Assembly (NCBI RefSeq): GCF_024494465.1
Contig: NZ_JAETXM010000003.1
Span: forward strand, 124,001-188,000
DNA: 64,000 nucleotides
Direction of reading: 5' to 3'
From: Bacillus sp. V3B
GTDB taxonomy: Bacteria > Bacillota > Bacilli > Bacillales > Cytobacillaceae
Part shown: one piece after another, positions 1-15,006 of the stretch
How the letters are laid out: each line of letters opens with the position of its first letter
Numbering within the stretch: the stretch's first letter is position 1
Notes under the pieces: model-generated
The model's input: only the letters and a program-made list of their open reading frames with translations
The model's database searches: none
What the model was told of the DNA's origin: nothing
Translations under genes and position numbers: made by a program

Positions 1-467
1 TGATGCATGTAATTGCAGCAAAAGCAGTGGCTCTTGGTGAAGTTCAAGAAGATAGCTTTAAAGAATATGCGAAGAATATCATCGCAAATGCAAAACAATT
101 AGCAGAAGGATTACAAAAAGAAGGATTAGAACTTGTTTCTGGCGGAACAGACAATCATCTATTATTAGTGGATGTTCGCTCTCTTGGTTTAACAGGTAAA
201 GTAGCTGAGAAAGTGCTTGATGAAGTGGGCATCACGGTAAATAAAAATACGATTCCTTATGATCCAGAAAAACCATTTGTCACAAGTGGTGTTCGTATCG
301 GAACGGCGGCTGTTACTTCTCGCGGCTTCGGAGCGGAAGAAATGAACGAAATTGCATCCATTATTGGTTTTACTTTGAAAAATCATGAGGATGAAGCGAA
401 GTTAAAAGAAGCAGCACAACGTGTTGAAGATCTAACAAGCAAGTTCTCTTTGTATCCAGAGTATTAA
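1..467 (+). CDS. glyA: Serine hydroxymethyltransferase, C-terminal part
   Basis: Partial gene; the start lies before the window. About 155 C-terminal residues are visible. GlyA is a PLP enzyme that interconverts serine and glycine while charging tetrahydrofolate with a one-carbon unit, in the cytosol. The visible part matches the small C-terminal domain of bacterial [15 protein letters not shown], then [12 protein letters not shown]-like and [14 protein letters not shown] segments that contribute to substrate and folate binding, then a helical end. It lies directly upstream of upp, as in Bacillus subtilis. A hairpin with a T-tract follows 10 bases after the stop. Identification is from conserved motifs and gene order; the catalytic lysine lies outside the window. 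Confidence 0.96.
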   Translation, partial: MHVIAAKAVALGEVQEDSFKEYAKNIIANAKQLAEGLQKEGLELVSGGTDNHLLLVDVRSLGLTGKVAEKVLDEVGITVNKNTIPYDPEKPFVTSGVRIGTAAVTSRGFGAEEMNEIASIIGFTLKNHEDEAKLKEAAQRVEDLTSKFSLYPEY

Positions 468-477
468 TAAATAGAAT

Positions 478-505
478 GCTGGCCTCATGGGTCAGCTTCT
501 TTTTT
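478..505 (+). terminator. Intrinsic terminator of glyA
   Basis: The arms GCTGGCC and GGTCAGC (one G-T pair) enclose a 5-base loop and are followed at once by a T-rich run. It starts 10 bases after the glyA stop, so glyA and upp are probably separate transcription units. Confidence 0.8.
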
Positions 506-607
506 GATCGGACCTTTTACTTGTAGATGAAGAAGTCACGCCTTAAGCATTTCGCAGCTGATCACGGCGTCTCCACTTTTCTTCATTTTTACACTTTACC
601 GATCGAG

Positions 608-636
608 TTGCTCTTAGCGTTTTTTTTCTGTAAAAT
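608..636 (+). promoter_or_regulatory. Candidate sigma-A promoter of upp
   Basis: TTGCTC at 608-613 and TAAAAT at 631-636 are 17 bases apart, a good sigma-A spacing, about 65 bases before the upp start. The match is imperfect and rests on pattern only. Confidence 0.45.
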
Positions 637-700
637 GAGACGAAGTGAAAATAGGCTATGATTTTACAAATTAGATAGCCTTCATAAAGGAGCGATTCTA

Positions 701-1330
701 GTGGCAAAAGTATTTGTTTTTGATCATCCACTTATTCAGCATAAACTTACATATATTCGACAAAAGAATACAGGGACAAAGGAATTCAGAGAATTGGTTG
801 ACGAAGTGGCTACTTTGATGGCTTTCGAAATTACTCGTGACATGTCTTTAGAAGAAATTGAAATTGAAACACCGGTAACCGTAACAAAGTCAAAAGTGCT
901 TTCTGGTAAGAAAATCGGGATTGTTCCGATCTTGCGTGCAGGAATCGGTATGGTTGATGGGGTTCTAAAATTAATTCCGGCGGCAAAAGTAGGGCATGTC
1001 GGTTTATATCGCGATCCAGAGACATTAACACCCGTTGAATATTATGTGAAACTTCCAAGCGATGTAGAAGAAAGAGACTTCATTGTGGTAGATCCAATGC
1101 TTGCGACAGGAGGGTCTGCGATTGCAGCGATTAACTCGTTAAAGAGTCGCGGTGGGAAAAGCATTAAGTTCATGTGCTTGATTGCTGCTCCAGAAGGCGT
1201 AGAAGCATTAAAAGAAGCTCATCCTGATGTCGATATTTATATCGCTGCTCTTGATGAGAAATTAAATGATCACGGCTATATCATTCCAGGTCTAGGCGAC
1301 GCCGGTGACCGCTTATTTGGCACGAAGTAA
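701..1330 (+). CDS. upp: Uracil phosphoribosyltransferase
   Basis: Converts uracil and PRPP to UMP in the pyrimidine salvage pathway (cytosol). The 209-residue product has the family length. The PRPP-binding loop [12 protein letters not shown] is at about residues 129-140, and the uracil-binding segment [12 protein letters not shown] is near the C-terminus. The start is GTG at 701, preceded by AAAGGAG at 685-691. The N-terminus [16 protein letters not shown] is typical of Bacillus Upp. It sits between glyA and mnaA as in B. subtilis. A structured repeat with an inner hairpin follows immediately and may end transcription. Confidence 0.98.
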   Translation: MAKVFVFDHPLIQHKLTYIRQKNTGTKEFRELVDEVATLMAFEITRDMSLEEIEIETPVTVTKSKVLSGKKIGIVPILRAGIGMVDGVLKLIPAAKVGHVGLYRDPETLTPVEYYVKLPSDVEERDFIVVDPMLATGGSAIAAINSLKSRGGKSIKFMCLIAAPEGVEALKEAHPDVDIYIAALDEKLNDHGYIIPGLGDAGDRLFGTK

Positions 1331-1331
1331 A

Positions 1332-1482
1332 ACGAAAAGCGGAAGTGGCTCGCCCAGGGACGACATGCTTAAGATGGTTCGGGGGGAAGGTTGTTTTTTA
1401 ACCTTCACATCCGAAACAGCTTAAGACCTCGAGTCCCTAGCCACAGGAGCTGGATAAACGAAAAGCGGAAGTGGCTTGACGG
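1332..1482. repeat. Palindromic interspersed repeat ACGAAAAGC...GGAGCTGGA plus a partial second copy
   Basis: A 124-bp unit starts ACGAAAAGCGGAAGTGGCT at 1332 and ends GGAGCTGGATA near 1455. Its halves pair as nested arms: AGTGGCT with AGCCAC, AGGGAC with GTCCCT, and GCTTAAG with CTTAAG. An inner hairpin, GAAGGTT/AACCTTC (1386-1392 and 1400-1406), has a T-rich loop. A second 5-prime end (ACGAAAAGCGGAAGTGGCTT) follows directly from about 1457. The same terminal motifs occur in shortened form between atpA and atpG at 9962-9989, so this is a dispersed family. It fills the upp-mnaA gap and could act as a terminator or attenuator. Confidence 0.75.
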
Positions 1483-1534
1483 AGGAATGTTGACGTCAGC
1501 CAATTTTTAATAAGATAAAGAGAGGGTGTTATTA

Positions 1535-2677
1535 GTGAATCGCCCAATAAAAGTGATGACCATTTTTGGGACAAGACCAGAAGCAATCAAAATGGCTCCG
1601 CTCGTACTCGAATTGCAAAAACACCCTGAGCATTTTGAATCCATCGTAACCGTAACGGCTCAACACCGACAAATGCTTGATCAAGTATTAAGCATTTTTG
1701 AGATTGTTCCTGACTATGACTTAAATATTATGAAGGATCGACAAACCTTAATCGGTGTGACCACACGTGCACTTGAAGGACTGGATAAAGTCATGAAAGA
1801 AGTAAAACCAGATATCGTGTTAGTTCATGGTGATACATCGACAACCTTTGTAGCTAGTCTTGCAGCCTTCTATAATCAAATTACTGTCGGTCATGTAGAA
1901 GCAGGTCTTCGAACATGGAATAAATATTCGCCGTTTCCAGAGGAGATGAATCGCCAACTAACAGGTGTGATAGCGGATCTGCATTTTTCACCAACTTCAA
2001 AGTCAGCTGATAATCTCATTCAGGAAAATAAACAAAAAGACCGTATTTTCATTACTGGAAATACAGCCATTGATGCCTTGAAAACAACCGTTAAAGAAGA
2101 ATATAGTCATGAAGTTCTAGATTCGGTTGGAGACGACCGGTTAATTCTACTAACGGCCCATCGTCGTGAAAACTTAGGTGAACCGATGAGAAATATGTTC
2201 CGTGCGATTAAACGGATTGTTGAAGAACATAGTGATATTAAAGTTGTTTATCCAGTCCATATGAATCCAGCGGTAAGAGAAGTAGCCGATGAAATTCTCG
2301 GAAATGACTCGCGTATTCAATTAATCGAGCCGCTTGATGTTATTGATTTTCATAACTTCGCTAGCAGAGCCCATCTCATCTTAACGGATTCAGGCGGTGT
2401 GCAAGAAGAAGCGCCATCTCTCGGTGTTCCAGTCCTCGTCCTGCGAGATACAACGGAAAGACCAGAGGGAATCGAAGCAGGTACATTAAAACTCGCTGGA
2501 ATCGAAGAAGAAACGATTTATTCACTAGCAAAAGAATTACTGACCAATTCGAATGAATATGAAAGAATGACTAAAGCCGCAAACCCATACGGAGATGGAG
2601 AGGCCTCCCGTCGAATTTGTGAAGCCATCCGCTTTCATTTTAATCAAACCGATCAACGTCCGGACGAATACAAGTAG
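1535..2677 (+). CDS. mnaA: UDP-N-acetylglucosamine 2-epimerase (non-hydrolysing)
   Basis: Interconverts UDP-GlcNAc and UDP-ManNAc, the ManNAc donor for wall teichoic acid linkage units and other surface glycans (cytosol). The 380-residue product carries FGTRPEAIKMAPL at the N-terminus, TAQHRQMLDQ, LVHGDT, GHVEAGLRT, LLTAHRRENLGEP, LTDSGGVQEEAPSLG and LRDTTERPEG, all diagnostic of WecB/MnaA. GTG at 1535 is preferred because GAGAGGG lies about 9 bases upstream; an in-frame GTG at 1526 overlaps that ribosome site. The downstream palindrome at 2750 is its likely terminator. Its product could also feed the exopolysaccharide genes at the far end of the window (inference). Confidence 0.96.
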   Translation: MNRPIKVMTIFGTRPEAIKMAPLVLELQKHPEHFESIVTVTAQHRQMLDQVLSIFEIVPDYDLNIMKDRQTLIGVTTRALEGLDKVMKEVKPDIVLVHGDTSTTFVASLAAFYNQITVGHVEAGLRTWNKYSPFPEEMNRQLTGVIADLHFSPTSKSADNLIQENKQKDRIFITGNTAIDALKTTVKEEYSHEVLDSVGDDRLILLTAHRRENLGEPMRNMFRAIKRIVEEHSDIKVVYPVHMNPAVREVADEILGNDSRIQLIEPLDVIDFHNFASRAHLILTDSGGVQEEAPSLGVPVLVLRDTTERPEGIEAGTLKLAGIEEETIYSLAKELLTNSNEYERMTKAANPYGDGEASRRICEAIRFHFNQTDQRPDEYK

Positions 2678-2749
2678 GTTAGTTGAAAAACCAGCTGCAT
2701 TTGTAACGGGTTCACATCAAAAGTGCAAACAATTACATATCAAAGCAAT

Positions 2750-2790
2750 GCACATGAGAGTTCATATATGAACTCTCATGTGCATTTTTA
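2750..2790. terminator. Long perfect palindrome with T-tract (terminator)
   Basis: Positions 2750-2783 are a perfect 34-bp inverted repeat (arms GCACATGAGAGTTCATA and its complement), followed by ATTTTTATT. It is 72 bases past the mnaA stop. The rest of the 325-bp gap to 3003 shows no gene. A ribosome site AAAGGAGG lies at about 2988-2995, before the subtilase. Confidence 0.85.
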
Positions 2791-3002
2791 TTGGTTACAT
2801 TCAGCTTTTTTCATCTAAAAAGGCTTTAAAGGGCAAAATCAGATAGGGTCTCAAGAAAAAAAGTCCTTCATAAAGCTCTAAAGGAAAAATTAATGAAAGG
2901 AATAAGAGAAATGTTTAAATAGGTCGTTTTTTTATCGGGGTCCCCCTCTACCGCATACAAACTCCTTCATAAGCAAATCCTATAAAAAAAGGAGGGCTAT
3001 CT

Positions 3003-5237
3003 GTGAAAAAAATGAGCATAATGTTATTGTTATTTTTCCTTTTTACTACACAAGCAGTCACGGCAAGACCATCTTCTAACATACCTCCGCTACCAGCATT
3101 GGATCAATATTCAGAACAAATCGCTATTTTTATGATCAACCAAGAACTTACAGAAGATGAAATCCTCCATCTACTGCAAAAATATCCCCATATTCAACTA
3201 CGGAAAACTTTTAAATATGCGTTAAACGGTTTCTCGGCCATAGGATCTCAAAAAAGTCTGGAACAGCTAGCAAAAGAAGAGCCGATTTCAAAACTATCAG
3301 TCGTGAACCATTATAAAGTTTCCGCTACCACCTATCAGCAAGGGGATAACATCAAAATTATTGGCGGTGAACAAGTAAGAGGAATATTTGACAAACAAAA
3401 CAGACGTTTAACAGGGAAAGGCATCAAAATAGGGGTAATTGATACAGGCATCGATTATCGTCACGAGGATTTACGAAAAAGTTATGGAGGTGGATATGAT
3501 GTCGTCGATGGGGATGGCGACCCAATGGAGACAAATGATGTAAACGGCGTGAATACTCTACATGGGACCCATGTGGCTGGTGTTATCGCGGCGAATGGTC
3601 GCATGAAAGGAGTAGCACCAGAAGCCACCATTTTAGCTTACCGTGCCCTAGGTCCAGGAGGAGCAGGCACAACAGAGCAGGTGATTGAAGCAATCGATCA
3701 AGCCATCGACGACAAGGTAGATATACTAAATTTATCACTTGGAAATAATGTGAACGGACCTGATTTGCCGTTAAGTGTAGCGCTCAATAATGCGGTTGAC
3801 CATGGGATCACAGCTGTCACATCATCTGGAAATTCTGGGCCAAACATCTGGACCGTTGGTACACCTGGAACGGCTTCTAAAGCCATTTCAGTAGGTGCCT
3901 CGACCCCAACGATGAAAATCCCTTATATTGAAATAGGTGGTGAAAGGATTCGATTAGAACCTTTACAAGGCTCAGTCGAATGGGATTTAGATCGAACGTA
4001 CGAACTGAAGAACGGTGGTATTGGAAAAGTGGAGCAACTAAAAAACGTTCAGGGGAAAATTGCCTTAATTGAACGAGGCGAACTTACTTTTTCAGAAAAA
4101 GTAAATAACGCAAAGAGCGCAGGTGCAATAGCCGTAATCATTTATAATAATACAAGTGGACCCTTTAGAGGAAACCTTGATCAAACGAGCACCATTCCTG
4201 TCATGAGTATGACAAAAAAAGAAGGAGAAAAACTGAAAAAGAAAATAGACAAAGGAGTTACACAGGTAAAGACTCTAATAATAGAAGAAAAAGATATTCT
4301 CGCTGACTTTAGTTCAAGAGGACCTGTTACATCCACTTGGGAAATCAAGCCCGACATCCTTGCACCAGGTGTAGCGATCACGAGCACCGTTCCAAGAGGA
4401 TATCTTTCACTTCAAGGTACAAGTATGTCATCCCCCCATGTGGCAGGTGCGTGTGCGCTAATTAAACAAGCACATCCAGAATGGGGTCCGGAAAAAATCA
4501 AAGCGGCTCTTATGAACTATGCGAAGCCCCTTCGCAACAAAGAAGGAAAATACTACAAAACATATGAGCAAGGAGCTGGAAGAATACAATTAAAGGAGTC
4601 AATTGAAGCAGAAGTGTTGGTGTACCCAGCTTCTTTACAGTTTGGCAAGTTTCAGTTTTCAGATCGTATCCATGAACATGAAGCGATTGTAACAGTTGAA
4701 AATACAACTTCAAAAACAAAGAAACTCACGTTTGAGAATCCAAAACAGGAACCAGGAATAAATTGGGATATACCAATGTCTTCTTTACTAAGGGCAGGAG
4801 AAAAAAGAGATGTTACAATAAGTATGTCGGCTGACCCAAAAATCTTTAAGAAGAAAATACAAGATGGCATGCTAACGATTCGTAGTGATGGAAAAAACAT
4901 TCAAGTTCCGTATTTATTTGTGTTAGAAGAACCAGATTATCCACGAGTCATGGGGTTTGACTTTGGAGCTGGGGATGAAAAAGGAACCTTTCGCTATGAA
5001 GTGTATCTACCGGGAGGGGCAGATGAGTTTGGAATTGCCCTCTTTGATGTCGATACGTATCAATTCATACAATTTATAGATTGGAAAAGAAATATAGATA
5101 AAGGCCTCATTCAACAAGAGATATCTGAGGATAAGCTTCCAACGGACGGATTGTATGTAGCAAAGGTATTTGCTAGAAAAGCGGGACAAGAAGACTGGAT
5201 TGAAACGTATCTTCAAATCGAAACAAGTAGAAAATGA
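3003..5237 (+). CDS. Secreted subtilisin-like serine protease with PA domain (Vpr-like)
   Basis: Predicted exported S8 family endopeptidase of 744 residues. In order: a signal peptide (about 1-21, hydrophobic core MLLLFFLF, TARP cleavage region); an inhibitor_I9-type propeptide (about 38-107); and the catalytic domain with Asp147 in GVIDTG, His187 in HGTHVAG, oxyanion Asn277 in SSGNSGP and Ser474 in GTSMSSPHVAG. A protease-associated (PA) insert spans about 330-430, between the oxyanion Asn and the catalytic Ser, as in Vpr. A beta-rich C-terminal region (about 540-744) follows. All catalytic residues are present, so it should be active. GTG start at 3003 with AAAGGAGG upstream. It stands alone between mnaA and atpI, which is not its place in B. 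subtilis. No S-layer or sortase anchor is visible. Confidence 0.93.
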   Translation: MKKMSIMLLLFFLFTTQAVTARPSSNIPPLPALDQYSEQIAIFMINQELTEDEILHLLQKYPHIQLRKTFKYALNGFSAIGSQKSLEQLAKEEPISKLSVVNHYKVSATTYQQGDNIKIIGGEQVRGIFDKQNRRLTGKGIKIGVIDTGIDYRHEDLRKSYGGGYDVVDGDGDPMETNDVNGVNTLHGTHVAGVIAANGRMKGVAPEATILAYRALGPGGAGTTEQVIEAIDQAIDDKVDILNLSLGNNVNGPDLPLSVALNNAVDHGITAVTSSGNSGPNIWTVGTPGTASKAISVGASTPTMKIPYIEIGGERIRLEPLQGSVEWDLDRTYELKNGGIGKVEQLKNVQGKIALIERGELTFSEKVNNAKSAGAIAVIIYNNTSGPFRGNLDQTSTIPVMSMTKKEGEKLKKKIDKGVTQVKTLIIEEKDILADFSSRGPVTSTWEIKPDILAPGVAITSTVPRGYLSLQGTSMSSPHVAGACALIKQAHPEWGPEKIKAALMNYAKPLRNKEGKYYKTYEQGAGRIQLKESIEAEVLVYPASLQFGKFQFSDRIHEHEAIVTVENTTSKTKKLTFENPKQEPGINWDIPMSSLLRAGEKRDVTISMSADPKIFKKKIQDGMLTIRSDGKNIQVPYLFVLEEPDYPRVMGFDFGAGDEKGTFRYEVYLPGGADEFGIALFDVDTYQFIQFIDWKRNIDKGLIQQEISEDKLPTDGLYVAKVFARKAGQEDWIETYLQIETSRK

Positions 5238-5341
5238 CAAAATACGACAATAATAAATAAGTTAACGATGGTTAATATAGCGAAAAATGTGAAAAAAGTG
5301 TGAACGAAGTCAAAATTGAAAAAAAATTGCGTGTTAACACA

Positions 5342-5370
5342 TTGACATAGATAAATGGCTATTGTATGCT
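5342..5370 (+). promoter_or_regulatory. Candidate sigma-A promoter, distal, upstream of atpI
   Basis: A consensus TTGACA (5342-5347) and TATGCT (5365-5370) are separated by 17 bases. They lie about 400 bases before atpI in a 531-bp gap without a gene, so a long leader would result. Confidence 0.45.
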
Positions 5371-5483
5371 TACAAAGGGTAAAATGGGAGGGCTTCCAAG
5401 AGCAAATGAACCACCTCTTTCAGTTCAATAAAATACTATTATATATTCCTCCAGTCCGCTATATTATTTTCATTCAATTAAGC

Positions 5484-5540
5484 TAACGATGCTTTAATCG
5501 TTATAAGTGCTTGTAAAATAATGCGATTTTTGATTATAAT
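5484..5540 (+). promoter_or_regulatory. Candidate proximal atp operon promoter with adjoining inverted repeat
   Basis: TTGTAA (5511-5516) and a consensus TATAAT (5535-5540) are 18 bases apart. Just upstream is a perfect inverted repeat, TAACGAT/ATCGTTA (5484-5490 and 5497-5503), that could be an operator. The remaining gap (5238-5768) shows no supported gene. Confidence 0.5.
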
Positions 5541-5768
5541 AAAAATAGTGTTTTGAGGTAACAATATTTTTATGTTTACAATGGAGCATTTTGAAGGTTA
5601 AAGGAATGTCTTCCTATGTGAAAATATTACCATTTCAAATCATGTCTGCTATTCTCTAGCATTCGGTCATCTTAATAAAGCGAAACCATGATTGTTCATG
5701 ATTAGCCATAATGAGGTGAGGGGCACATTCATACGACCCAACAATTCAGCATAGGAGAATATACAGGT

Positions 5769-6143
5769 ATGTCGGAATATAACATGATCTTTATCCGATC
5801 ACGTAAATACATAGTTAATTTGTTAGCTGTTTATGCAATTGGTTGGGGTTTCACATCTTATCAATCAATTTTTTTAGGACTTATACTTGGTACAAGCCTA
5901 AGCCTTTTTAATTTATGGCTGTTAGTTAGAAAAACAGATCAATTTGGAGATGTGGTGGAAAAGGGCGGGAAAATGCGATCGCTAGGATTTTTATCCAGAA
6001 TAGCGGCAGCAATCTTTGCAGTGATGCTTTCTTTAGAATATCCCGAGTATTTCCATCTTATAAGTGTGGTTATTGGATTAATGACATCCTATATTGTCAT
6101 TATGATAGATAGTTTTTTTCAACTTTTTCATTTACATAAATAG
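5769..6143 (+). CDS. atpI: ATP synthase protein I
   Basis: Small membrane protein, first gene of the atp operon. In this family it is thought to help c-ring assembly or Mg2+ supply and is not a stoichiometric subunit. The 124-residue product has four hydrophobic segments, at about 16-30, 34-54, 73-90 and 95-116, with a basic loop between the second and third (RKTDQFGDVVEKGGK). ATG at 5769 follows TAGGAG at about 5752-5757. The gene is poorly conserved in sequence; the call rests on length, topology and position directly before atpB. Confidence 0.85.
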   Translation: MSEYNMIFIRSRKYIVNLLAVYAIGWGFTSYQSIFLGLILGTSLSLFNLWLLVRKTDQFGDVVEKGGKMRSLGFLSRIAAAIFAVMLSLEYPEYFHLISVVIGLMTSYIVIMIDSFFQLFHLHK

Positions 6144-6160
6144 CGGGGGAAGAGAGGTGA

Positions 6161-6877
<717 letters not shown>

Positions 6878-6928
6878 ATATACCTTGTTCATTATGGACA
6901 AAAACAATTTACTTTTTATACACATTAA

Positions 6929-7156
<228 letters not shown>

Positions 7157-7303
7157 TAACTGTTAAAGGTCGTTAGAAATGGCGAAGATATATACATGTA
7201 CCTTCGCCTTTCCTTTATTCACAGATTGGAAACAATCATTGAAAGAAAGCATTACTTTATAAGGTTCTATTTTTTTATTGTTTATAATTCGAAATTTCCA
7301 TAG

Positions 7304-8415
<1,112 letters not shown>

Positions 8416-8423
8416 GTTCGTAG

Positions 8424-9947
<1,524 letters not shown>

Positions 9948-9961
9948 AAGTAATTCGTTAT

Positions 9962-9990
9962 ACGAAAAGCTCCAGGTGCCTGGAGCTGGA
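9962..9990. repeat. Short palindromic repeat between atpA and atpG
   Basis: AGCTCCAGG (9968-9976) and CCTGGAGCT (9979-9987) are perfect complements around TG. The copy opens with ACGAAAAGC and closes with GGAGCTGGA, the end motifs of the larger repeat at 1332, so it looks like an internally deleted member. In mRNA it would form a hairpin between two cistrons. Confidence 0.75.
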
Positions 9991-10073
9991 CAGTTATCTA
10001 AGTTCAGGAAAGTTATACTTTCTGACACTATGATAAGAAATGCAACCTGATAAAGGTTGATCAAGGGTGGTGA

Positions 10074-12425
<2,352 letters not shown>

Positions 12426-12444
12426 TTTCGGACCAGGAGGGTAA

Positions 12445-12855
<411 letters not shown>

Positions 12856-12864
12856 TAGAAGAAG

Positions 12865-12910
12865 AGCACCTCACTTTGTTGAAATGACGAAGTAGGGTGC
12901 TTTTTATTTT
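12865..12910 (+). terminator. Terminator of the atp operon
   Basis: AGCACCT...AGGGTGCT forms an imperfect stem extended by CACTT/AAGT, followed by TTTTTATTTT. It begins about 10 bases after atpC stops. Confidence 0.85.
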
Positions 12911-13337
12911 GGAGAAAAATAGGGATAGCCTATCGAAAACCATAAATATTCTTTTAGGATATGCAGATATTCCGCTTAATTTCGACTATTTTCCCGGGAA
13001 ATATCAAAATAAACTCCTAATTTAATAAAATTCACTGAAAAAAAGAAGGGTTTTGTTTATTTCTATCGAAAAGGGTCTTCAATGGAGGAGAAGATGATTC
13101 ATAAATTGAAAGAGTAGCTCATACATCTTCAACGAACCTCATTTTTTCATACGCTATTCATATAGAAAGTGAACATAAGGGTATGAAAACAAAATTTTTG
13201 AATACCGTTTAATAAGAGGGAATGGCTTCTGGTGACCCCCTCGTGTATCAAAAAATTCTCCTTTTATAAGGCTTTGTTAAAGTAATCTAATAATACAAGA
13301 TAGCTTGGTCGACAGCAAAATATAACAGTGCTATAAT
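12911..13337 (+). promoter_or_regulatory. atpC-nuoA intergenic region with candidate nuo promoter
   Basis: No gene is supported in this stretch. A palindrome TTTCCCGGGAAA lies near 12992. TCGACA (13310-13315) and a consensus TATAAT (13332-13337) with 16-base spacing, 60 bases before nuoA, are the best nuo promoter. The -35 box departs from TTGACA by one base. Confidence 0.5.
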
Positions 13338-13396
13338 GATATCGATTACAAAATTTTACTTATATAAAATTTTCAGATAACAAAGGGGGATGAGAC

Positions 13397-13771
13397 ATGG
13401 ATTTAATGAATTTATATCAGAATAACTACTTGATTGTATTTATATTTCTATGTCTAGGGGTATTGCTACCAATTGTGGCATTATTTCTGGGAAAATTATT
13501 GAGACCACATAAGCCTTACGATACAAAATATACAACCTATGAAAGTGGAATTGAGCCATTTAGTGATTCACGGGTACAATTTCATATTCGCTATTATATT
13601 TTCGCCCTCATGTTTGTTATTTTTGATGTTGAAACAGTATTTTTATATCCTTGGGCTGTTGCATACGAAAAACTCGGAATCTTCGCCCTAATCGAAATGT
13701 TGATCTTTGTTGTCATGCTGATCATTGGACTCATATACGCATGGAAAAAGAAGGTGTTGAAATGGAGTTAA
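13397..13771 (+). CDS. nuoA: NADH-quinone oxidoreductase subunit A
   Basis: Membrane subunit of complex I at the junction with the peripheral arm, 124 residues with three transmembrane helices (about 10-32, 66-90 and 94-116). The conserved loop [14 protein letters not shown] and the motif [12 protein letters not shown] are intact. ATG at 13397 follows AAAGGGGGATGAG. First gene of an 11-gene operon; it overlaps nuoB by 10 bases. Confidence 0.97.
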   Translation: MDLMNLYQNNYLIVFIFLCLGVLLPIVALFLGKLLRPHKPYDTKYTTYESGIEPFSDSRVQFHIRYYIFALMFVIFDVETVFLYPWAVAYEKLGIFALIEMLIFVVMLIIGLIYAWKKKVLKWS

Positions 13772-14274
13772 AGGTAGAGAATATTTCCCCAGAGGAAATG
13801 GAAGAATTGAGACGCAACGTATTTGTAGCAACACTCGAGCAAATCAAAGGCTGGGCACGAAGCAATTCCCTATGGCCAATGACTTTTGGTCTTGCCTGTT
13901 GTGCGATTGAAATGATGGGGGTTGGTGGAGCACACTATGACTTCGACCGCTTTGGTACGATTTTTCGGACCTCACCACGGCACTCTGATGTCATGATTGT
14001 TTCTGGAACGGTAACGAAAAAAATGGCACCTATTGTACGCCGTTTGTACGATCAAATGCCTGAACCGAAATGGGTCATTGCGATGGGATCTTGTGCAACA
14101 GCAGGTGGTCCCTATGTGAAATCATATTCAGTAGTAAAAGGGGTCGATCAAATTGTCCCTGTTGATGTATACATACCTGGTTGCCCACCAAATCCGGCCG
14201 CGCTTATTTATGGAGTAAATAAATTGAGAGAGAAAATCCGTTATGAAGCAAAAACCGGGAAGAGGGTGATGTAA
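13762..14274 (+). CDS. nuoB: NADH-quinone oxidoreductase subunit B
   Basis: Carries the terminal 4Fe-4S cluster N2 next to the quinone site. The 170-residue product contains the vicinal Cys pair in [10 protein letters not shown], the third ligand in GSCATAGG and the fourth in GCPPNP. ATG at 13762 is chosen because AAGGTG lies about 6 bases upstream and the length matches the family; the open frame extends upstream inside nuoA. Confidence 0.97.
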   Translation: MELKVENISPEEMEELRRNVFVATLEQIKGWARSNSLWPMTFGLACCAIEMMGVGGAHYDFDRFGTIFRTSPRHSDVMIVSGTVTKKMAPIVRRLYDQMPEPKWVIAMGSCATAGGPYVKSYSVVKGVDQIVPVDVYIPGCPPNPAALIYGVNKLREKIRYEAKTGKRVM

Positions 14275-14277
14275 CAA

Positions 14278-15003
14278 ATGAGCGATGAAAAGGATACAGA
14301 CCTAGCGAAACAAAAAGCGGCAGCAGCAGCGAAGGCAAAAGCCGCCGCATTAGCGAAAAAGAAAGCAGCCGAAAAGGCTGAAGGAGAATCGGCCCCGTCC
14401 GATGACCTAGCGAAACAAAAAGCAGCAGCAGCAGCAAAAGCAAAGGCCGCCGCAGCAGCAAAGGCCAAAGCGACGGCAGCAAGTGGAAAAGCCGCTGAAC
14501 CAGAAGCCAAAGAACAAAAACCATCTGTCAATCAACCATACTTAGACAAATATATGAAAGTCATCGAAGAACATATAGGGCGAGAAGTAATAGAAGACTA
14601 CTATATTAATAGTCTTTCAAAAGACGTACCGACTCTTGTCATCAAAAGGAAAGCTTACTATAAAGTAGCTCAATTTCTCAAATACAATGAGCAACTCCAA
14701 TTTGATTACCTATCAGAACTACATGGTACGGACTTTGAAACACATATGGAAGTATACGTACATCTATACTCCTATATAAACCAACAGTCCCTTGCCATTA
14801 AAGTGAAAATAGATCGGGATCAACCTGAAATTGACTCCCTTGCGCCACTTTGGGCTGGAGCAAATTGGCCCGAATGTGAAGCATACGACTTATTAGGAAT
14901 TAGGTTTAGTGGGCACCCGAGCCTCTATCGGATTATGCTGGGGGATGATTGGATTGGTCACCCTCTCAGAAAAGATTATGAACCTTATGATGTGGAGGTA
15001 TAG
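14278..15003 (+). CDS. nuoC: NADH-quinone oxidoreductase subunit C with Ala/Lys repeat extension
   Basis: Peripheral-arm subunit of complex I, 241 residues. Residues about 85-241 form the normal NuoC (30-kDa) domain, including ECEAYDLLGIRFSGHPSL and HPLRKDYEPY. The first about 80 residues are a low-complexity, positively charged Ala/Lys extension with two copies of DLAKQKAAAAAKAKAAA (about 8-24 and 43-59), mirrored by a DNA repeat at about 14299 and 14404. The extension should be helical. Long Ala/Lys-rich NuoC N-termini occur in other bacilli, from memory. ATG at 14278, 3 bases after nuoB. Confidence 0.95.
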   Translation: MSDEKDTDLAKQKAAAAAKAKAAALAKKKAAEKAEGESAPSDDLAKQKAAAAAKAKAAAAAKAKATAASGKAAEPEAKEQKPSVNQPYLDKYMKVIEEHIGREVIEDYYINSLSKDVPTLVIKRKAYYKVAQFLKYNEQLQFDYLSELHGTDFETHMEVYVHLYSYINQQSLAIKVKIDRDQPEIDSLAPLWAGANWPECEAYDLLGIRFSGHPSLYRIMLGDDWIGHPLRKDYEPYDVEV

Positions 15004-15006
15004 GCG

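Noticed and set aside
14204-14531. Two minus-strand ORFs rich in Ala, Leu and Phe opposite nuoC
   Set aside because: They are antisense readings of the repetitive Ala/Lys codons in nuoC; no ribosome site and no family match.
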